Notes: generated by a model not told the origin, from the letters alone. Counted from the first letter of the stretch, positions 46,293-54,799 are shown. The stretch: DNA of 64,000 bases from Lewinellaceae bacterium (GCA_020636005.1 JACJYR010000003.1:558001-622000); one strand, 5' to 3'. Made by a program: numbers and translations.

Positions 46293-46391
46293 CCCACTAC
46301 AAAATACCTTAAACCTCAGACCTCATAAGTACATCATTGAAATTTGTTTGGGTAAAAAAAATCAAATAAAAACTTGATAATCAAGTGTATA

Positions 46392-46534
46392 AAACAATCT
46401 CAAACAACTCAAACAACCTCAAACAACCTCAAACAACTCAAACAACCTCAAACAACTCAAACAACTCAAACAATCTCAAACAACTCAAACAACCTCAAAC
46501 AACTCAAACAACCTCAAACAACTCAAACAATCTC
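46392..46534 (-). repeat. Tandem repeat of 9/10-bp units after gldC
   Basis: Fifteen head-to-tail units on the plus strand: seven AAACAACTC (9 bp) and eight AAACAAYCTC (10 bp), 143 bp in all, ending 2 bp inside the gldC stop codon. On the gldC strand it reads GAGTTGTTT / GAGGTTGTTT. It is preceded by the palindrome ACTTGATAATCAAGT near 46373. The sharp start at the stop codon parallels the repeat at 43947. Confidence 0.85.
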
Positions 46535-46886
46535 AACCCTCCGACTTCAGCAAAGCAGTCTTTTCCCCAAAATACTGCACAAACTGCTGCATGGCTACGG
46601 CCACTTCCTTGTTCTGGGTAGCTTTGAAATAAGTATCCGCCATTGCCCGGAGCGTTTGGAAAAAGAAGCGGTCCATTTCGTTCACCTGCATATCCTGCGT
46701 CCATAGATCAATTTTTAAAGTGTCGAGGTTGTCCCGCTCGAAGAGGGACAGCAGCATGGCCTTACAGGCAACAGGCTGGCCGGGGTTCGGGCGGTCGTCG
46801 GCGTCCCAGTCGATGGTGGTAGGCACCCTTTTTTCGTCGAGGCCGACGGTGATGCGGATTTGGGAGGATTTAGCGGGTTTGGTCAT
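46533..46886 (-). CDS. gldC: Gliding-motility protein GldC
   Basis: A 117-residue soluble protein matching GldC over its length: N-terminal ITVGLDEKRVPTTIDW, central KAMLLSLFERDNLDTLKIDLWTQDM as KAMLLSLFERD plus TLKIDLWTQDM, and the conserved EMDRFFFQTLRAMADTY. GldC is a small cytoplasmic protein linked to gliding and T9SS function in Flavobacterium; its exact task is unknown. Other gld genes are not in this window, so the gene is separated from the gliding clusters, as is usual for gldC. Start at the ATG at 46886. Its stop codon lies at the edge of a 143-bp tandem repeat. Confidence 0.9.
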   Translation of the reverse strand: MTKPAKSSQIRITVGLDEKRVPTTIDWDADDRPNPGQPVACKAMLLSLFERDNLDTLKIDLWTQDMQVNEMDRFFFQTLRAMADTYFKATQNKEVAVAMQQFVQYFGEKTALLKSEG

Positions 46887-46955
46887 AATTTTTTATTTGC
46901 CTCAAAGAAACACTTTTTGCCCTTTCATGGAAAACCATAGCTCAAAAATAATATC

Positions 46956-47023
46956 CCACACCAAAGCCCAAAGGCACAAAGCGCTCAATGTCAAATTTTT
47001 GTGTCTTTATGCCTTTGTGTGAG
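46956..47023. repeat. Intergenic imperfect inverted repeat of the CAAAGGCA type
   Basis: CAAAGGCACAAAG (46969-46981) and CTTTATGCCTTTG (47005-47017) are inverted with one mismatch across a 23-nt loop. Similar short stretches of this type often fill intergenic gaps in Bacteroidota. No gene is seen between gldC and the BNR-repeat gene. Confidence 0.45.
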
Positions 47024-47053
47024 ACAGAAAAGTATAGCCATCCCCATGAAAAA

Positions 47054-49615
47054 TCACAACTTCACAAACTTCCCAACCCTCACCGCTTGCCCCGCTTTCA
47101 CTTTCACCATATAATTCCCTGCCGGGAGACCGGCCATGTCAAATTGCATTTCGATCGCCTGTCCCTTCTCAAAAGTTGCTTGGTGAACCAGCTTTCCATT
47201 ATTATCCAACACAACTATTTCGGCGCTGCTGGTGGGAAAACTTGCACATGCCACCGTGACCTGCCTGCTTACCGGGTTTGGGTAAATCTGCAAGCCAGAA
47301 TTGGCCACCGCCAAAGTGCGGACGGCAACAGCAGTATCTACCGGCATCGCCACCAGCAAAGAATCCAACGGATAGGTCATGATGCTGCGGGCAAAAGTGC
47401 CAGCTATCAGCGTATTCTGCACAGGGTTCCATTCCAAATCAAAATTTGGCACAAAAGGCATGTTCTTGCCGAGCCGCTGCCATTCCTGGCCACTTGTCAG
47501 GGAGGCATAAACCCCCGCATCCGTTGCCACAAAAAGCACAGAATCGGCGTGGCCGGGCAAAATGAATACATCATTGATGGCCACGTTCGGCAGGTTGCTA
47601 CTAATGTCTTCCCAATCGCTGCCCCGGTTGGCAGAGCGGTGCAGGCGGGGGATGAACTCATTGTCCCTGTATCCGGAGTGGGTGACGAAAACGCCGTCCC
47701 CGTAAGTGGGGGAAGCCTTGATGCTGGTCACGTAGCGGTCGGGGAGACCCTGGGAGATATTCGTCCAGGTTGCGCCATCGTTGTCCGATACCCAAGCGTT
47801 GCCATCCGAGGTGCCGACATAGAGGAGGCCCTGAATTTTCGGCGATTCGTCCAACGTGCTGATATTGTGGTGACGGGGGTTTAAAATCAGCCCGTCTGTA
47901 AGGTCGCTGCTGATGGGGGCAAACAGGGGAAGGCCGGGTTGGCTGCTTTTATACATTCTAAAAGTGCCCGCATAAAATACGTCCGGGTTGTGCGGGCTTA
48001 GGATGTAGGGCATGTCCCAGTTGCGCCGGTCATCAACATCAATGCCATTATCGGCGGGGAAAAAATCGAAGCCGCCGTTGTCGGTCATAGAAATATTGCC
48101 GTTTTGGGTTTCCACAAAAAATATATCCGGTGAAAGGGGATGAAAGACAGGCTGGAAACCATCGCCGCCGTAGATGCGGGGCCAATCGTTGATGATTCCT
48201 GCATTCCCCCCCGAGGTGCCATTATCCTGTGCGCCGCCGTAGTACCAATCCGGTTGGTGGGGGTTGAAGGCCACCCGGTAAAACTGAGTAGTGGGGATAT
48301 TTTCGATATCCACCCATGTAGCTGCGTCGTCGGTGGATTTATACAATCCGCCGTCGGTGGCCAGGTAAATATTGCCGCTGCTGGAAAAAGTAATATCGTG
48401 CTTGTCGGCATGGACTTCATAGGTCCACCAGGGCGGGTTCGCCTCCATCCACGCCCCGAATTCCGGATAACCTTTCCACAGTTCGATGCCCAGTACAAAA
48501 AGCTCGTCGTCGTTGTAGGGGCTGGTCTCCATTTTGCCAAAATACCAGCCGAAACCGCCCATGGCATTTTCCAGGCCGTCAATAATGGTCGGTTCCCAGG
48601 AAGCCCCGCCGTTGGTGGTTTTGTAAATGCCGGCCAACTGGGAATCCGTGCCCATGTACATGGCATAGACCAGGCCTGGCGTGAGGTGGGAGATGGCAAG
48701 GCCCGTGCGGCCCAGTTCTCCGCTTGGCAGGCCGTTTTCCAGCAATGTCCAGTTGTCGCCACCGTCGGTGGATTTGTACACTTTTGCCCCGGGCCCGGTG
48801 ATAAGGCTTTCCATGTTGTTGCGCACCCGGTCCCAGCCTGAGGCGTAGAGCGTGTTGGGGTCGAAGGGATCCATGATGAGGTCAGTGATGCCGGCCTGGT
48901 CGCTGATGAAAAGCACCTGCTGCCAGGAGGCCCCGCCATCCGTGCTGCGGTAGAGGCCCCGGTCGTTGCCACGGACAAACGGCAGCCCCATCGAGCCGGC
49001 GAAAATGATATTGGGATCGGTAGGGTGGAGGACAATTTTGGAGATGATCCGCTGGTCTTTCAGGCCGATGTTTTCCCAGGTGGCGCCGCCGTCGGTGCTT
49101 TTATAAATGCCGTCGCCGAGGTAGGTGTAAGAGGAAATGTTGGGATCGCCAGTGCCCACATAGACTGTTTCCGGGTTGTATGGGTCAATGACGATACAGC
49201 CGATGGCCGGCCAAAGCTGTTCATCGAAAATGGGCAGCCAGTTGGCCCCGCCGTCTGTGGTTTTCCAAACCCCTCCGCACGAAAAGCCGGTGTAGATAAT
49301 ATTTTCGTTAGTGGGGTGCACGGCGACAGTGTTCGCCCTTGCGCCGATGTTGCCCGGCCCTTGCACCGTCCATTCGTCATCGAAGCCGGCATCCCTGTTG
49401 GTCGCCATATCATGCGCTTGTTTCAGCCCTTTTTCAAAAGCTTTCCAATCCATGTAGGGGTCGGGGTAGGCCCGTTGGAGGTTGAAGTATTCGTTGGGGA
49501 AATTGAGTTTGGCCTCCATGTCCGGCTTGTTTTCGGTGGGGGTGTTTTTTGTGAAACAACCAGCCAAAAGGAAGAGGCCCAGGATGGCGCAAGAGAGGGT
49601 CGAGAGTTTGTTCAT
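47054..49615 (-). CDS. VPS10/BNR-repeat protein with T9SS type A sorting domain
   Basis: An 853-residue exported protein. The N-terminus has a lipobox-like LLAGC (Cys20), followed by a linker and then a large set of BNR/Asp-box repeats of the sortilin/VPS10 kind, e.g. GVWKTTDGGANW, GIYKSTDGGATWENI, GLYRSTDGGASW, KVYKSTDGGDNW and GLYKSTDDAATW. This predicts a seven- to ten-bladed propeller. The last 70 residues are a T9SS type A domain (YPNPVSRQVTVACA ... GNYMVKVKAGQAVRVGKFVKL). Such proteins are often annotated as glycosyl hydrolase-like or photosystem-assembly-factor-like, but no catalytic residues are evident. Having both a lipobox and a T9SS tail is unusual; one signal may be cryptic. The ATG at 49615 is chosen since it opens the signal peptide. 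Confidence 0.9.
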   Translation of the reverse strand: MNKLSTLSCAILGLFLLAGCFTKNTPTENKPDMEAKLNFPNEYFNLQRAYPDPYMDWKAFEKGLKQAHDMATNRDAGFDDEWTVQGPGNIGARANTVAVHPTNENIIYTGFSCGGVWKTTDGGANWLPIFDEQLWPAIGCIVIDPYNPETVYVGTGDPNISSYTYLGDGIYKSTDGGATWENIGLKDQRIISKIVLHPTDPNIIFAGSMGLPFVRGNDRGLYRSTDGGASWQQVLFISDQAGITDLIMDPFDPNTLYASGWDRVRNNMESLITGPGAKVYKSTDGGDNWTLLENGLPSGELGRTGLAISHLTPGLVYAMYMGTDSQLAGIYKTTNGGASWEPTIIDGLENAMGGFGWYFGKMETSPYNDDELFVLGIELWKGYPEFGAWMEANPPWWTYEVHADKHDITFSSSGNIYLATDGGLYKSTDDAATWVDIENIPTTQFYRVAFNPHQPDWYYGGAQDNGTSGGNAGIINDWPRIYGGDGFQPVFHPLSPDIFFVETQNGNISMTDNGGFDFFPADNGIDVDDRRNWDMPYILSPHNPDVFYAGTFRMYKSSQPGLPLFAPISSDLTDGLILNPRHHNISTLDESPKIQGLLYVGTSDGNAWVSDNDGATWTNISQGLPDRYVTSIKASPTYGDGVFVTHSGYRDNEFIPRLHRSANRGSDWEDISSNLPNVAINDVFILPGHADSVLFVATDAGVYASLTSGQEWQRLGKNMPFVPNFDLEWNPVQNTLIAGTFARSIMTYPLDSLLVAMPVDTAVAVRTLAVANSGLQIYPNPVSRQVTVACASFPTSSAEIVVLDNNGKLVHQATFEKGQAIEMQFDMAGLPAGNYMVKVKAGQAVRVGKFVKL

Positions 49616-49712
49616 AACGATGGTTTGAGCTCGAAGGAAAGATAAAATGGTCATTTCATTTTTCCTTCTTCCACAGCTTGTGCGGCAAGGTCTAAAAGGA
49701 TTTGATTTTCAA

Positions 49713-49720
49713 CAAAGGTA
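49713..49720 (-). promoter_or_regulatory. Candidate -7 element for the VPS10/BNR gene
   Basis: On the minus strand: TACCTTTG, matching TAnnTTTG, about 98 bp upstream of the ATG. The context AAGTTGCTACCTTTG resembles that at the glutamine synthetase gene (AATTGCTACCTTTG). No matching -33 box is seen. Confidence 0.4.
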
Positions 49721-49806
49721 GCAACTTTTGAAAGCAATGCTTTCTTGGATGGCTGCAAAAAATCCCTACCTTTCCCCGTCTTAAGAAGCCGAATTTTTTC
49801 TCCAGG

Positions 49807-49957
49807 GATCTTTGACAAATCTTGTGGTCATCCGTTAAAACGGCTCAAAGTGCCAGCCAATTTTCAACCTACGACTTTAGTCGTGGGTTGAAAATCAAGC
49901 GGTTATGCGCTAAACCGTTTTAACGGTTTCCTTGCTCCACAGAATTTGGCAAAGAAC
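49807..49957 (-). repeat. 151-bp palindromic MITE-like element, copy B
   Basis: Inverted second copy of the element at 41184-41334, with scattered substitutions. Terminal inverted repeats and the nested TTTTCAACC/GGTTGAAAA dyad are kept, although one side has changed from CCCACGA to CCTACGA. The heptamer TTCTCCA lies just outside both ends (49798-49804 and 49959-49965), possibly a target duplication with eroded edges. It occupies the gap upstream of the symporter gene. Confidence 0.8.
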
Positions 49958-50010
49958 GTTCTCCAAAAGGAGTTTTTCAAACAAAGCAAAACAAAACAAC
50001 GCACTGGAAC

Positions 50011-51669
50011 ATGCAACTCAACCTCCATGCCGCCGACTACGCCATCATTTTCATGTATTTCGTCTTCGTGGTCGGCGTAGGCTGGCTGGTGAAGCGGAAG
50101 GTAAAAAACAGCAACGACTTCCTGATGAGCGGGCGCTCCATCCCGCTCTGGATTACCAGCCTTGCTTTCATTTCTGCGAACCTCGGCGCACAAGAGGTGA
50201 TCGGCATGGCCGCTTCTGGCGCAAAATATGGCATCATGACCAGCCATTTTTATTGGGTCGGTGCCATCCCCGCCATGATTTTCCTCGGTGTGATGATGAT
50301 GCCATTTTACTACGGCAGCAAGGCAAGGTCGGTGCCGGAGTACCTCAAATTGCGTTTTGATGAAAAGACCCGCAGCCTGAATGCGGTGAGTTTTGCTTTT
50401 ATGACTTTGTTCTCGTCGGGCATTTCCATGTACGTGCTGGCCCGGCTGCTCGAACTCATCCTCGGCTGGAATTTCGACCTGTCGGTGCTGCTGTCGGCAG
50501 GCATCGTGATGGCGTACATTTTTCTGGGCGGCCTGACCAGTGCTGTCTATAACGAGGTGCTGCAGTTTTTCCTCATCGTGTTGGGCATCGCCCCGGTTGT
50601 TTTCGTTGGGCTGCACGAGGTGGGCGGCTGGGATGGCATCGTCTCCAAACTTTCCCCTGAAATGACTTCCTCCTGGAAATACATGGCCCATGCCTCCGAC
50701 AACCCGATGGGCGTGGACACCTGGAGCCTGGTGATGGGCCTCGGCCTGGCGATGTCATTTGGCTATTGGTGTACGGATTTTCTGGTGGTGCAGCGTGCCA
50801 TGATAGCGAGGAATATCATTGATTCTCAAAAGACGCCCATTTTTGCAGCTATCCCAAAAATGTTGATGCCGTTCATCGTCATTTTTCCGGGGTTGATTGC
50901 CGTGGCGCTGCCTTATTTTACAGAAAGCTACACCATGCCAACGGGCAACGACGGCGGACCCGACTACAACATGGCGCTGCCTTCGCTCATCGCCCACTAT
51001 TACCCGGAAGGCCTGCTCGGCGTGGGGCTGACGGCGCTGCTGGCCTCTTTCATGTCTGGAATGGCGGGCAACGTGACGGCCTTCAACACCGTCTGGACTT
51101 TTGATATTTACCAGCCTTATTTTGTAAAAAATGCCAGTGACAAGCACTATCTGAAAGTCGGGAAAGTGACGACCGTTGTGGGCGTGATCGCTTCTATTGG
51201 CGTGGCTTACCTGGCGGCCAGTTTCAACAATATCAACGACTTTTTGCAGGTGGTTTTCAGCTTTGTGAATGCGCCCTTGTTCGCCACCTTTTTATTGGGT
51301 ATGTTTTGGAAACGGGCGACGGGGCACGGCGCATTTGCTGGTTTGTTGGCGGGCACTTTGGCGGCGGCCCTGGTGCATGGACTCACGGTGGCGGAGGGCA
51401 AAGGCGGCTGGATTACCGTCATCCATGAATACGGCTCCGGCCTCAGTCATGCCTTCAATATGGCGTGGATGGCATTTACTGCGAATATCGTTGTGACAAT
51501 TTTGGTGAGTTTGATGACAAGGCCAAAAGAGGAGCAAGCGCTGAAAGGTTTGGTTTACGGCCTGACACCGCTGGCGCATGGCGAAGTGAAAGCCTGGTAT
51601 TTGCGGCCTGTACCACTGGCGATCCTCGTGACAATAGCTTGCGTGATTCTGAATTTGATATTTGCGTAA
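50011..51669 (+). CDS. Sodium/solute symporter (SSS/SGLT family)
   Basis: A 552-residue inner-membrane transporter with about 13-14 hydrophobic segments. SSS signatures: SGRSIPLWITSLAFISANLG in the first unwound helix region, GLTSAVYNEVLQFFLIVLG (the sodium symporter motif), ALLASFMSGMAGNVTAFNTV and the conserved RxxPEY in ARSVPEYLKLRF. The family uses the sodium gradient to import sugars, amino acids or related solutes; the sequence is closest in feel to sodium/glucose or galactose cotransporters, but the substrate is not certain. The ATG at 50011 is supported by immediate TM1. Located 53 bp after copy B of the 151-bp repeat. It may provide a second sugar entry route besides the MFS carrier. 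Confidence 0.92.
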   Translation: MQLNLHAADYAIIFMYFVFVVGVGWLVKRKVKNSNDFLMSGRSIPLWITSLAFISANLGAQEVIGMAASGAKYGIMTSHFYWVGAIPAMIFLGVMMMPFYYGSKARSVPEYLKLRFDEKTRSLNAVSFAFMTLFSSGISMYVLARLLELILGWNFDLSVLLSAGIVMAYIFLGGLTSAVYNEVLQFFLIVLGIAPVVFVGLHEVGGWDGIVSKLSPEMTSSWKYMAHASDNPMGVDTWSLVMGLGLAMSFGYWCTDFLVVQRAMIARNIIDSQKTPIFAAIPKMLMPFIVIFPGLIAVALPYFTESYTMPTGNDGGPDYNMALPSLIAHYYPEGLLGVGLTALLASFMSGMAGNVTAFNTVWTFDIYQPYFVKNASDKHYLKVGKVTTVVGVIASIGVAYLAASFNNINDFLQVVFSFVNAPLFATFLLGMFWKRATGHGAFAGLLAGTLAAALVHGLTVAEGKGGWITVIHEYGSGLSHAFNMAWMAFTANIVVTILVSLMTRPKEEQALKGLVYGLTPLAHGEVKAWYLRPVPLAILVTIACVILNLIFA

Positions 51670-51738
51670 TAAGGGGCCACGATTTGTACGAATTTCAGCT
51701 AATTGAACGGGTGGAAATTCGTGGCTAAAAAATTCATC

Positions 51739-51924
51739 ATGGAAAAACTCAGCGACCTCCGCTTCATTATCGGGTTGTTTTTCAGCCTGGCAGGCGCTAT
51801 CCTGTTGGTGCTGGCTTTCACGGTGACCAGTGAGAAGGAATTTGGACAATCATTAAACCGATTTGCTGGTTTGGCAATGTTCGTGTTTGGGGCCTTTATG
51901 CTTTGGCTCACCAGGCGTAGTTGA
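51739..51924 (+). CDS. Small two-helix membrane protein
   Basis: A 61-residue protein from the ATG at 51739 (MEKLSDLRFI). Two transmembrane segments are evident (about 7-29 and 41-58) separated by a short charged loop TSEKEFGQSLNR, with a basic C-terminus LTRRS. No family recognised. It lies 69 bp after the Na+/solute symporter gene in the same direction and could be co-transcribed; a small accessory subunit is possible but unproved. Confidence 0.6.
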   Translation: MEKLSDLRFIIGLFFSLAGAILLVLAFTVTSEKEFGQSLNRFAGLAMFVFGAFMLWLTRRS

Positions 51925-52116
51925 ACCCATGATTCAAAACATATAGGCACATTAGGACACATAGTTTTGCAATCAGAAAAATTTTTGTGCATAAAATTTC
52001 TCATTGGCTATGTGGTCTATGTTTCTATTAAGTACATACTTGTAAAAGATTGTTTCTTTAGCAAACTTTTTCTTATAAAATACTGAAAGTCACAACCTTA
52101 GAACATGTTTTGAAAA
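51925..52116. other. Intergenic stretch with CACATAG-type inverted repeat
   Basis: Start of a 717-bp gene-free region. TAGGCACATTAGGACACATAG near 51950 and CTATGTGGTCTATG near 52011 form a loose inverted repeat similar in style to the one at 46956. Nothing else is recognised before the element at 52117. Confidence 0.4.
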
Positions 52117-52295
52117 CATCTATCATCTTGTAACCCCCCGTTTCAACGGGGGGCTTGCAATAGGCCCTGCCCACATCTATCTTCTTTACAAAACATCCGC
52201 ATCACAGTTGGATGTGATGTTTTGTAAAGATGTTGGATGGATGTATAGTTTGTGTTGCCCCCCCGTTGAAACAGGGGGTTACAAGATGATAGATG
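52117..52295. repeat. 179-bp element with long terminal inverted repeats
   Basis: The ends are near-perfect inverted repeats of about 37 bp starting CATCTATCATCTTGTAAC, each with an internal CCCCCCGTTTCAACGGGGGG-like hairpin. The centre holds another inverted repeat with 14-bp arms (CTTTACAAAACATC / GATGTTTTGTAAAG). No open frame of any size. No target duplication was found. Non-autonomous mobile element or structured RNA are both possible. Confidence 0.7.
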
Positions 52296-52340
52296 CCCTT
52301 CCAGTTATAATTTGGATGTGGCTTCGCCACTATAAGTTTC

Positions 52341-52464
52341 GGTAGTGGCATCTTTTAACTGACGCAGGTAATTTGAGAGGCCGGGTTATCGAACCCGGCC
52401 TCTCAAAAAAAGCAGTAAATGACCAAGTGACTTTTTCATCCACCAGTTAAAGAATGCCATTACC
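52341..52464. repeat. 124-bp MITE-like element with perfect 8-bp target duplication
   Basis: Terminal inverted repeats of 21 bp match at 18 positions (left starts GGTAGTGGCATCTTTTAACT, right read inward starts GGTAATGGCATTCTTTAACT). The octamer TAAGTTTC directly abuts both ends (52333-52340 and 52465-52472). A 16-bp-arm palindrome lies at 52372-52407 (TTTGAGAGGCCGGGTT, loop ATCG). It is unrelated in sequence to the 90-bp element. Confidence 0.8.
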
Positions 52465-52592
52465 TAAGTTTCGATTAAATAAGTGTTGCGGTTTCAATCA
52501 GCCATATAGCTTACTTACGGCAGTAGAAGTTACCTTCTAACTTCAATTCGGCTACCAAATGCGACTACCTTTAATTGATCGGGAGGATGGCT

Positions 52593-52623
52593 TTTCAGGC
52601 TCATTAGCACCTGCCTATATTTG
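52593..52623 (+). promoter_or_regulatory. Candidate promoter for the TonB-dependent receptor gene
   Basis: TTTC (52593-52596), 19-nt spacer, TATATTTG (52616-52623). The same TTTC/19/TAnnTTTG layout precedes the SNF2 gene. The leader to the ATG at 52642 would be about 12 nt. Confidence 0.45.
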
Positions 52624-52641
52624 GTCAAACTTTTGGCTTTT

Positions 52642-54708
52642 ATGCGGTATCTGATTCTTTTCCTATTCCCCCTATTATTTCTCCTTACAAAGAGCTACGC
52701 CCAACAGGCCACAGATTCCATCCAAATCACCGACCTTAATCCTGTCACCATCAGTGCCTACCGGCTGGAAGAAAGCGATCTGCAATCACCGCTCGCCGTT
52801 TCGACCATAGCAGCCTACCGGTTGCGGCAGGGCCAGCAGCAATTAGCGCTCGACGAGGCGCTGGCTGCCATCCCGGGGGTGTCCGTTCAAAATGGCGACA
52901 ACTTCGCCCAAGACCTCCGGGTCGCCCTCCGGGGCTTTGGTGCACGGGCGGCCTTTGGTATCCGGGGCATCAAAATCCTGCTGGACGGCATCCCCGAAAC
53001 GACCCCCGACGGGCAGGGGCAAGTGGACAATATTGACCCCGGCATGTTGTCGTCCCTGGAAGTAGTGCGGGGGGCGGCCTCTGGTTTATACGGCAATGCC
53101 AGTGGCGGGGTAATCAGTTTCAATACACTGGATTTCAGCGGGTTACAGGAAAAACTTGAATTTGGGGGAAGCGTTGGTTCCAACCTTTTTCAAAAATACA
53201 CCGCCAGCGAACGGGGCGTTTCGAAGCGTGGGATTTACCACCATGCGGCCCTTTCATTTACCCAAACCAACGGCTACCGGGACAACAGTGCCATGCAAAG
53301 CGGCGTCTTCAATGCCGGGGCTATGCGGCCCTTTCGGGACAGCAGCGGCTATGTGAAGCTCCTCTTCAACTTTGCCCACAGCCCAAAGGCTGAAGATGCG
53401 GGCGGCCTGACCTTGCAGGAAGTGGAAGCGAATCGCACCTCGGCCAGGGATCGCAATATCCAGTTTGCCGCCGACGAAGGGCTGGATCAGGGCAGGGTAG
53501 GGGTGGTGATAGAAAAACGCTGGCAGGGCAAGCACCGGATCAGCACCACCACCTGGCTCACGCTACGGGATTTTGAAAACAAACTGCCTTTCGAGGCTGG
53601 GGGTATCGTGCAGTTGGAGCGTCTTTTTTTTGGGGAAAAACTGGCCTACGAATTTTCCCATCTGCTCCTTGGCATGCCCTACCGGCTCACAACTGGCGTT
53701 GACCTGGAAGGCCAGCGGGACGGTCGCAGCCGCTTCGACAACCTGAACGGCGGGAAAGGCGAAAAGTCCTTTGACCAAACTGAAAGTTTCTATAACGCAG
53801 GCGCATACATCATCCAGCAATTGTCACCGGCGGCAAAATGGCGCATTAACCTTGGCCTTCGCTACGATGGGATGCTGCTCAAGGCGTACGACCATTTTCT
53901 AGCGGACGGTAATGATTCCGGCAGCAGGGAATACTGGAAATTCAATCCCATATTCGGCGCAAGTTTCAGCCCGTCGGAAGCGGTGAATCTTTATGCAAAT
54001 ACTTCCACAGCATTTGAAACGCCCGCCCTGAGCGAGCTATCGGCCAACCCCACCGGCGCAGGGGGCTTCAACCCTGATTTACAGCCCCAGCAAGCGGTCA
54101 GCTTTGAAATAGGGGCGAAAGGTTTTATCAAAAAAACCAGGCTGCGCTACGACCTGGCCCTGTACCACATCCGTTTGAAGAATGAAACGGTGCCCTATGA
54201 ACTGGCTGATTTTCCCGGGCGTACCATTTATAAAAATGCGGCCTCCTCGATACGGAATGGGCTGGAAGTGGGCCTTGGAAGCTATCTCGGCAGGGGCTTT
54301 TACAGCTTTTTAAACTATGCTTATTCTGCGTTTGAATTTGAGGATTATCCTGTGGGTGCCGAAAACCTGAAAGGGAAAATGCTGCCCGGCATCCCCCGCC
54401 ATGCTGCCTATTTTGAGCTGCGTTATTTTAAAACCAAAGGCTTGTTCGGTGTTGCGCAGGCCAAATGGACGGGCAGTCAGTTTGCCGACGATGTCAATTC
54501 GGTAAAAATTGACCCTTTCTTCACCGCCAATATCCGTTTGGGTTTTATCAAACCGTTCGACCGATGGGAAATGGAGCCGTCCCTCGGGGTGAACAATGTA
54601 TTTAACCAACGCTATTTTTCCAACATCCGCATCAACGCCGCCGCCGGACGTTACTACGAGCCTGCTGCCGGGGTACAGTTTTTTGGGAGCCTGAAGGTGA
54701 GGATTTGA
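52642..54708 (+). CDS. TonB-dependent outer-membrane receptor
   Basis: A 688-residue receptor. Signal peptide about 1-21 (to SYAQ), a short N-terminal segment with a TonB-box-like PVTISAYR, a plug domain (SVQNGDNFAQDLRVALRGFG, IRGIKILLDGIP, SLEVVRGAASGLYGNASGGVI) and a 22-strand-type barrel ending GVQFFGSLKVRI. It lacks the SusC-type N-terminal domain and is of the size of iron-siderophore, haem or vitamin receptors of the FecA-like group. Substrate undetermined. No cobalamin riboswitch or Fur box is apparent upstream, and no partner SusD. Its start at the ATG at 52642 follows directly on a candidate promoter. Confidence 0.93.
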   Translation: MRYLILFLFPLLFLLTKSYAQQATDSIQITDLNPVTISAYRLEESDLQSPLAVSTIAAYRLRQGQQQLALDEALAAIPGVSVQNGDNFAQDLRVALRGFGARAAFGIRGIKILLDGIPETTPDGQGQVDNIDPGMLSSLEVVRGAASGLYGNASGGVISFNTLDFSGLQEKLEFGGSVGSNLFQKYTASERGVSKRGIYHHAALSFTQTNGYRDNSAMQSGVFNAGAMRPFRDSSGYVKLLFNFAHSPKAEDAGGLTLQEVEANRTSARDRNIQFAADEGLDQGRVGVVIEKRWQGKHRISTTTWLTLRDFENKLPFEAGGIVQLERLFFGEKLAYEFSHLLLGMPYRLTTGVDLEGQRDGRSRFDNLNGGKGEKSFDQTESFYNAGAYIIQQLSPAAKWRINLGLRYDGMLLKAYDHFLADGNDSGSREYWKFNPIFGASFSPSEAVNLYANTSTAFETPALSELSANPTGAGGFNPDLQPQQAVSFEIGAKGFIKKTRLRYDLALYHIRLKNETVPYELADFPGRTIYKNAASSIRNGLEVGLGSYLGRGFYSFLNYAYSAFEFEDYPVGAENLKGKMLPGIPRHAAYFELRYFKTKGLFGVAQAKWTGSQFADDVNSVKIDPFFTANIRLGFIKPFDRWEMEPSLGVNNVFNQRYFSNIRINAAAGRYYEPAAGVQFFGSLKVRI

Positions 54709-54734
54709 ACAACGCAACCTCCTGGATAAGCAAT

Positions 54735-54764
54735 AAAAAAGCCGCCCCGGAAAACGGGGCGGCT
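54735..54764 (-). terminator. Terminator of the glutamine synthetase gene
   Basis: A GC-rich 10-bp stem (AGCCGCCCCG / CGGGGCGGCT) with loop GAAAA, followed on the minus strand by a T-run (54735-54740). It lies 36 bp beyond the glutamine synthetase stop. Confidence 0.85.
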
Positions 54765-54799
54765 TCGTATTTGGATAAATTCAATTGCTAAAACTGGAT

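Noticed and set aside
46392..46534. Possible CRISPR array
   Set aside because: Units are only 9-10 bp with no spacers; it is a simple tandem repeat.
49903..50691. 262-codon minus-strand open frame
   Set aside because: It is antisense to the sodium symporter gene and rich in His/Gln typical of shadow frames.
52372..52407. Possible rho-independent terminator
   Set aside because: The palindrome has A residues after it on the plus strand and T residues before it on the minus strand, so no T-run follows the stem in either direction; it is the core of a mobile element.
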